Below, piece after piece: positions 35,650 to 40,872 of a DNA stretch of 40,872 nucleotides (positions are counted from its first letter, which is position 1; the number at the start of each line of letters is the position of its first letter). The DNA is taken from the NCBI GenBank assembly GCA_028456385.1, contig JALNQF010000360.1, positions 1 through 40,872 of the forward strand. Reading direction: 5' to 3'. The stretch is from Ophiosphaerella korrae. Taxonomy: Eukaryota; Ascomycota; Dothideomycetes; Pleosporales; Phaeosphaeriaceae. Made by a program: the position numbers and the translations under genes. Under the pieces are notes generated by a model, which saw nothing but the letters and a program-made list of their open reading frames with translations, ran no database searches and was not told the DNA's origin.

Positions 35650-38010
35650 AGGTTAGCAACTTATTAGTAAACTAGATATTATAAGATAAGTATAAGATTA
35701 TTAAGGTAGTCTTAGATTTTATTAAGAGGTGCTTTATATATTATTTAGTGTTCTATTACTTTTACTAGTCTAAGCTAATTTAAGAAGCTTTTCTATTTGT
35801 TTATTAGTAAGACTTTTATAAAGCTATCTACTATTATCTCTATTAATAGAGTGTATTCTACTTTAATTTAGCTAGTAGAGACTTCTTGTCTTAGCTAATA
35901 ATTATAGATATTAACGTGCTAAAGCTTAGTTTGTAGCTTAGCTAGTTCTTTAGTAATAAGCTAGATTGTTTAAGTATTATTGCACTAGATAGTAACGTAA
36001 TTTATAAGGAGTTTAACGTGTAGTTTATTAAGTAGTTTTAATGTAAATATAGCTTCTTTAGCTACTTATAATAGGGCTAGTAATTTAGCTTTAGTCGTAG
36101 AGGTAGTAACTATATCTTACTTATTTACTCTCTATACAATAAGCCTATTAAAGAGTTTAATTGTAAAGCTTTAAGAGCTTTTTTAATCTATAGTATTATA
36201 AGTAAAGGAAGTATTACTAGTAACTTATAATAAGTTACTACTACCTAGCTAGAGTACCTTTAATCTTGTATAAGAGAGGTATATAAGTACTTAATTAGTA
36301 GCTTTATAGTAAGTAGCGCTTAGGTTTATAAGAAATTAAGCTAGTTATAATATTATAAAAGCTATATCTAGCTAAGTAGTTATAGCTATAAATAGGAGTA
36401 AGCTAATTTTACGTTAATATTTATTAATCTTAGATAGCGTAGCCTAGCTAGTGTAGGCCTTAAGTTTAGTAGTAGCTATAGGTATATTATAATAGACGTG
36501 TAATTTATCTATAAGCTAACTTATCTTATTAATATACGCTGCCTATAGTAGTTAAATCGTACGTTACTTTCTATCTTAAATTACTTTAACACTAAGAAAC
36601 TATTAGAGATCTATTTTTCTAGTAATAGTATACTTCTCTTTTAGAAGATTAGTTACTTACTATACTTCCTTAGTCTTCTACTTGTTATATACAATAATAA
36701 TATTATCTACGTAGAAGAAGATAATAATTCTATCTTTAACTATATAGTATAGTTCGTGTAGTACTATTTAAAAGCTTATAGCTTTAAGTATAGCTATAAA
36801 TTCTCTCTACTATAAAAGAGGTAAGATCTAGAGACTATATAAGGCCTTTTAGACTTTAAGGATTATACCCTTCTTTTAGTATCTCCTTAGTATTCTTATA
36901 TAGATCTCTTAGTCTATTACTATATAAATAAAGGCGTTAGTTACGTTATACTATTTTAGTTTAAGATTATATTTAGTAGTAATAGCTATAAGTATCTAAA
37001 AGGATTAGCTAGCTAGTAGTATAGCGTAAGTCTCTTATACTATAACGTTTTGTTGCTAGTCTCTTTATATAATAAGTTAAGCTTTGTATTTAATAAATTA
37101 ATAATATTTATTAAGCTTGTATATATATACCTATATATAGTCTAGTATCTACTAGCTAGAATACTAGATAGGTTTAGCTAGTACTTTAGTCTATAATTTT
37201 ATCTAGCGATAGCTAGTTAAGTAAGATAACTTAGCTTCTTTAAATAACTTACTTATTAGATAGCTTTCTAGGTTCGTTTAGTATAAAGGTAGTAATAGGA
37301 GTTAATTATAGTAAAGCTTTAGTCCTCTTATAAGTATCCTCTTTATCTTAGCTTTATCTATAAGTTCTCTTTAGTATTTTCTAAAGTTACCTACCTAGGT
37401 ACTAGCTCTAAATACTACTACTTATAGTATAGTTTTAGATAAGCTATATCTATTATATACTATTAACTCTAGTTAGTCTCTAGTTATTAAATAGGCTAGT
37501 ATTACTACTAGAGGTAGAGATAGTAGAAGAGTTAGATAGTAGTCTATAATCTTTCTTCTATAGTAGTAGCTAGGTAGATCTTCTTTATTATTTATAGATA
37601 TATCTAACTTAGTATTATCTTTATAGAAGGACTCTATTTCTAGCTTATATACTAGTACTAAGAGCTTAATTGTTTTAATATAGGTAGTAATCTCTTCTAG
37701 TATTTAATATATAAGGTTATCTATTAGATCCTCTATTTTACTATTAAAGATTATTTACTTGTTAAAGATTATATCCTATATACTTATTACCTTAGCTATA
37801 GATAGTACCTAGATCTAGTAGATATTTAATAACTAGTATCTTATAAGGTAGCTAATCTATACTTTTAGATCTAAACGTTGTAGCCTTAATATACTATAAT
37901 TCGTATTATTAGTTATTATAAAAGCTTTATACCTATATACTTTTAAGTAAGCTAAGTTTAGCTTTCTTATTAATAATATAATTCTTTAATTCTTAGTAAC
38001 TTTTGTAAAG

Positions 38011-38015
38011 AATAC
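38011..38015. repeat. Target site duplication, left (aatac)
   Basis: aatac here and at 38181-38185 bracket the GC-rich insertion. Confidence 0.9.
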
Positions 38016-38180
38016 TGTTGCGAGATGCGAGCTTAGGAATGAGTGGGAGATGATTATTGATTGAAGAGCTATCTGAGCTGGGCTACTTATATACAGTGGA
38101 GCAGCTCAAACGGCTCGTGCGGCTCGCTTACTGCTGCGGGCTTACCTGAATCGTATAGAGCGAAGCTCTAACTTGCGACA
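38016..38180. mobile_element. 165-bp unmutated solo LTR or very small LTR-type element
   Basis: This stretch stands out sharply: 82 of 165 bases are G or C, against roughly a quarter to a third in its surroundings. It has 16 TG and 4 CA, while neighbouring DNA has almost none. It begins tgttgcgag and ends cttgcgaca. These are TG...CA ends with a 7-of-9 terminal inverted match, flanked by a perfect 5-bp duplication, which together is the signature of an LTR-integrase insertion. Inside are a tgagctg/cagctca inverted pair (38074-38080, 38102-38108), a TATA-like ttatatac, and an agagc-gaa-gctct hairpin (38157-38169). There is no coding frame. A solo LTR is the simplest reading; an independent miniature element is possible. 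Its orientation is unknown. Confidence 0.85.
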
Positions 38181-38185
38181 AATAC
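38181..38185. repeat. Target site duplication, right (aatac)
   Basis: Matches 38011-38015. The Copia pol relic resumes after it. Confidence 0.9.
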
Positions 38186-40565
38186 TTTATATAGTGTCTT
38201 CTAGTTATTTAAGGAACTTAGCGTTTAATTATATAGGTAGACTCTAGCTTATATAATTTTAGGCTAAAGTTCCTATAGTAAATTTGCGTTAAGTCGCATA
38301 GTATATACTTTCTCCTTGTTAATTCTTTTAGTGCGCTTAGCTCCTCTATTCTAGGCTTAAGTATCTAGAGCTAAAGGTTTAATAGTAATACCTTATAAGT
38401 TTAACTAGCGCTAGACCTCTAGTTTTACTATTGTAATCTCGTTATTAGTTTTAATTACTTTAACTAAGATACTGTACTAATTTTTTAAGAAGAGGATTAA
38501 GTTTAATAGTACCTTAATAATTAATTTAGCTAACTAGTTATTAGTAAAGTAGAAGTCCTACTATAGTTTTAAGTACTTATTAGTAATAAGTATCTAGCTT
38601 TTCTCTTTAGTAACGCTTTATACTTTATATAAGTAGAAGTTAATAGAGAGTCTTTCTCTTAGTCTTTTATAACTAATTCTTAGTATATAGCTAATTTACT
38701 ACTTTATCTTAGCTTTACTATATACGTTATACTAGACTATAGATACTCTTTTTATACGCACTCTTTAAGCTTACTAGATAAGGTATTTAATTATAGCTAG
38801 TCCTAGATAGCTAAGTCTCTTATACTATAGTAGTACTAGTACTCTAATAGTCTAAAGTTTATAGGTATAGTACGCTACTTAGTATATAAGATTATATAAT
38901 AAATAATACTTAAGTACCTATTAACTATAGATCTTAGTAAGGTATCTAATTATTTATCTATTAGACTTATTTAGAGTTATTAGCTTAGATTAAGTATTTT
39001 ACTATATTCCTCTCTACTAGAGTAGCTAGAAAGAGACTAGGTTATAAAAGATATCTAGGTATATAGCTACGTTATATAGAACTAGTTTATTTTCTATTAA
39101 CTAGTTTTTTAGCGTAAGAGTAAGAGATCTATATCCTTTTACCTATATCTTTAACTTACCTACCTATATATAATTATTTAGCCTTAATAGATAATAGTTA
39201 TATACACGAGTTAAGTTGTTTATAATATAGTAGGTTAAACTAAAGTCTAGGATAAAGGAATTCTAGAGAAGGTAGGTATTATAGGTATTCTTTATAGTTT
39301 TAGTAATAAAAGTACTCTTAATACTTAATATTTACTAGCCTTTTAGTTAATCTTCTTTATAGATTTTAGTAATCTAAAGTAACTTAGCGTATAGTTCTAT
39401 ATAAAGCTTTATTTAATACTTTAACTATCTTCTTATTAGTCCTTATAAAGTTATATCGTACTTATATTTATAATTAATAAGCTCTTTTAGAGTCTTACTT
39501 AGAGTCTACTAATCTAGTACTTTGTTAAGATTAATATAGTAGTAATTACTAAGTTTATAAGGTCTTTTATAAGCTAGGTATTATTTACTTATAGCTCTTT
39601 AACTTATTATTTAGTTAACGTTAGTATTACTACTACGTGTACGTTAATTACAAAGTCTACTCTATTTATTAAGTAGTACGCTATCTATAAAAGAGGTGTC
39701 CTTAGTCTTACTCTAAGTAGTATTACTACTAGTAGTATAAAATAAAGTATTATCTACTATAAAAGTAGCTTTATACCTCTCTATATTTATAAGATAGTAT
39801 ACTATTATATACTTATAGTAGCGTTTTATTATCTCTCTCTAGTTTATACTAAGTAATAGCCTTCTATTATCTTAAAAGGTTATAGACTAAATTAGTACTA
39901 CGTATTTAATAGCTACTAAAAAGTCTTAAGTAATTATATTAATTTATAGTAACTCTACTACTTAATATATTTTAGCTTTAGTAGTAGTATAGTTATACTT
40001 AGCTATCTATATATCCTAATTTACTAGGCTTCTTATAGGCTTAAGTAATTTAAGGTACCTATTACGTATACGCTCTTACTTAATACGCTTATCTACGCTA
40101 ATAGTTTGCTTTAGGTTTAATAGCTACTAACGTAGAGATTAGTTTAGTAGGTAGTACGTACGTAGTAGATATAGTAAGACTAAGGATTAGATAAACGTTA
40201 TAATATACTAGAGACTTAACTACTCCTTTTTGTACTTGTATTAGTTACTATAGTATTACTTAGCTAATATTTTATAGTATTTAAGGTCTTCTTTAAAAGC
40301 CTTATAACTAGTAGCTAAGAGTTTAGACTACTACGTAGGAGTCTTAACACCTAATACTAGAGTGTAGTTAGCTATTACTAGAGCTCTAATTAGTTCTAGT
40401 CTCTAAATTAGCTAGGTAGAAGATTCTAGGTTAATCTTATCCTAAATATTATATACTACGTATCTAGATTGTAGTTAAATTATCTATATAGTATAATCCT
40501 TATTAGTCCTTAATATTATAGTTAGATTACGTTAAGTTATACTAGCTATCTTGTTTTAGCTTTAA

Positions 40566-40800
40566 GTTATAAAAGAGTAAGAGATTATTACTTTTTAGAG
40601 TACGCTTTAGTTAAAGCTAAGTGTAGTACTTAGCTTAATTTAAGAGTTATTAGAGGGCTACTAGAGAGTAAGAGATTTACGCCCTTTTTAAAGATACTTG
40701 TAGTACTACTAGAAAGTAAGAAAATAGTACTTTTTACTAACACGCGTAGAGCTACTAAAGGATAAGAGATTAGTACTTTTTACTAATACTTTTTATAGTG
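40566..40800. repeat. Imperfect tandem repeats of about 46 bp
   Basis: Units with a core like ctactagaaagtaagaga followed by a run such as tagtactttttact start near 40658, 40704 and 40751, spaced 46-47 bases. A diverged relative lies near 40571. Position suggests the 5' end of the Copia element or its flank. No gene is visible. Confidence 0.6.
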
Positions 40801-40872
40801 CTTAGCTTAATACTTAGCTTAATACTTAAGTTAATACTTAAGTTAATACTTAAGTTAATACTTAAGTTAATA
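40801..40872. repeat. 12-bp tandem repeat running off the window
   Basis: Six exact-length units: cttagcttaata twice, then cttaagttaata four times, ending at the window edge. The true array length is unknown. Confidence 0.95.

Larger units (their letters stand above)
35641..40560 (-). pseudogene. Copia (Ty1-type) gag-pol relic, split by a short insertion
   Basis: Read right to left. Gag should lie above about 39.3 kb but is too decayed to define. Protease at about 39255-38990 reads ILDFSLTYYIIN (expected LDSGSTxHIIN), then VKGYRSL and LYNVAIYLDIFYNLVSF. Integrase at about 38840-38190 has RYKRLSHLG-like and CNVCSKAK-like zinc-binding parts, RLSINFY, KTNNEIT and NRGAKRTKR, with Asp to Asn and Glu to Lys at catalytic positions. 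RT below the insertion at 38016-38180 ends in FFYVDNIIIVYN (about 36725-36690), the Copia YVDD box. RNase H (about 36.3-35.85 kb) includes SFTYNTID and STTKAKLLAL. The order integrase before RT is diagnostic of Copia. TAA/TAG replace Gln/Trp throughout. Confidence 0.85.

Noticed and set aside
38016..38180. GC-rich island considered as a tRNA, SINE or leftover host exon
   Set aside because: No A and B box pair, cloverleaf or open frame could be seen, while TG...CA ends plus a 5-bp duplication fit an LTR insertion.

Overview
The window looks like an AT-rich heterochromatic block from a filamentous ascomycete (Pezizomycotina). I found no intact host gene, tRNA or rRNA. Almost all of it is degenerate LTR retrotransposon sequence with the imprint of repeat-induced point mutation (RIP). 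CA and TG dinucleotides are nearly gone and TA is in large excess. Old coding frames can still be read, but they are full of TAA/TAG where Gln or Trp codons are expected, and show D-to-N, G-to-R, C-to-Y and E-to-K changes. These are the results of C-to-T and G-to-A transitions. The longest open frames (under 80 codons) are shadows inside these relics.

The layout is a nested stack. Element A is an old Ty3/Gypsy chromovirus on the + strand and fills the left part (1-1529, 8571-11380). Its pol is split by Element 1 (1530-8565). Its tail is split by Element B (11381-32337), an old minus-strand chromovirus. B is itself split by Element 2 (11858-18957) and Element 3 (22724-29781). Elements 1, 2 and 3 are related full-length minus-strand chromoviruses of about 7.0-7.1 kb. 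Each keeps paired LTRs of equal length (431, 447 and 460 bp), a 5-bp target duplication, a polypurine tract, gag zinc knuckles, protease, RT, RNase H, integrase and a chromodomain. Every junction above is supported by a matching 5-bp duplication: agata, agcta, tttag and tatat.

To the right of B are about 650 bp of unassigned AT-rich DNA with two strong palindromes, then a truncated relic related to Elements 1-3 (about 33.0-34.95 kb), then a minus-strand Ty1/Copia element. The Copia 3' LTR edge is at 35640, and its RNase H, RT, integrase and protease run rightward to about 39.26 kb. Its 5' LTR is not visible. The window ends in a 12-bp tandem repeat.

The standout is a 165-bp segment at 38016-38180, about 50% GC, inside the Copia pol. 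It has TG...CA ends, imperfect terminal inverted repeats and a perfect 5-bp duplication (aatac). It shows little or no RIP. It is best read as a solo LTR, or a very small LTR-type element, that arrived after the last RIP or was too short to trigger it.
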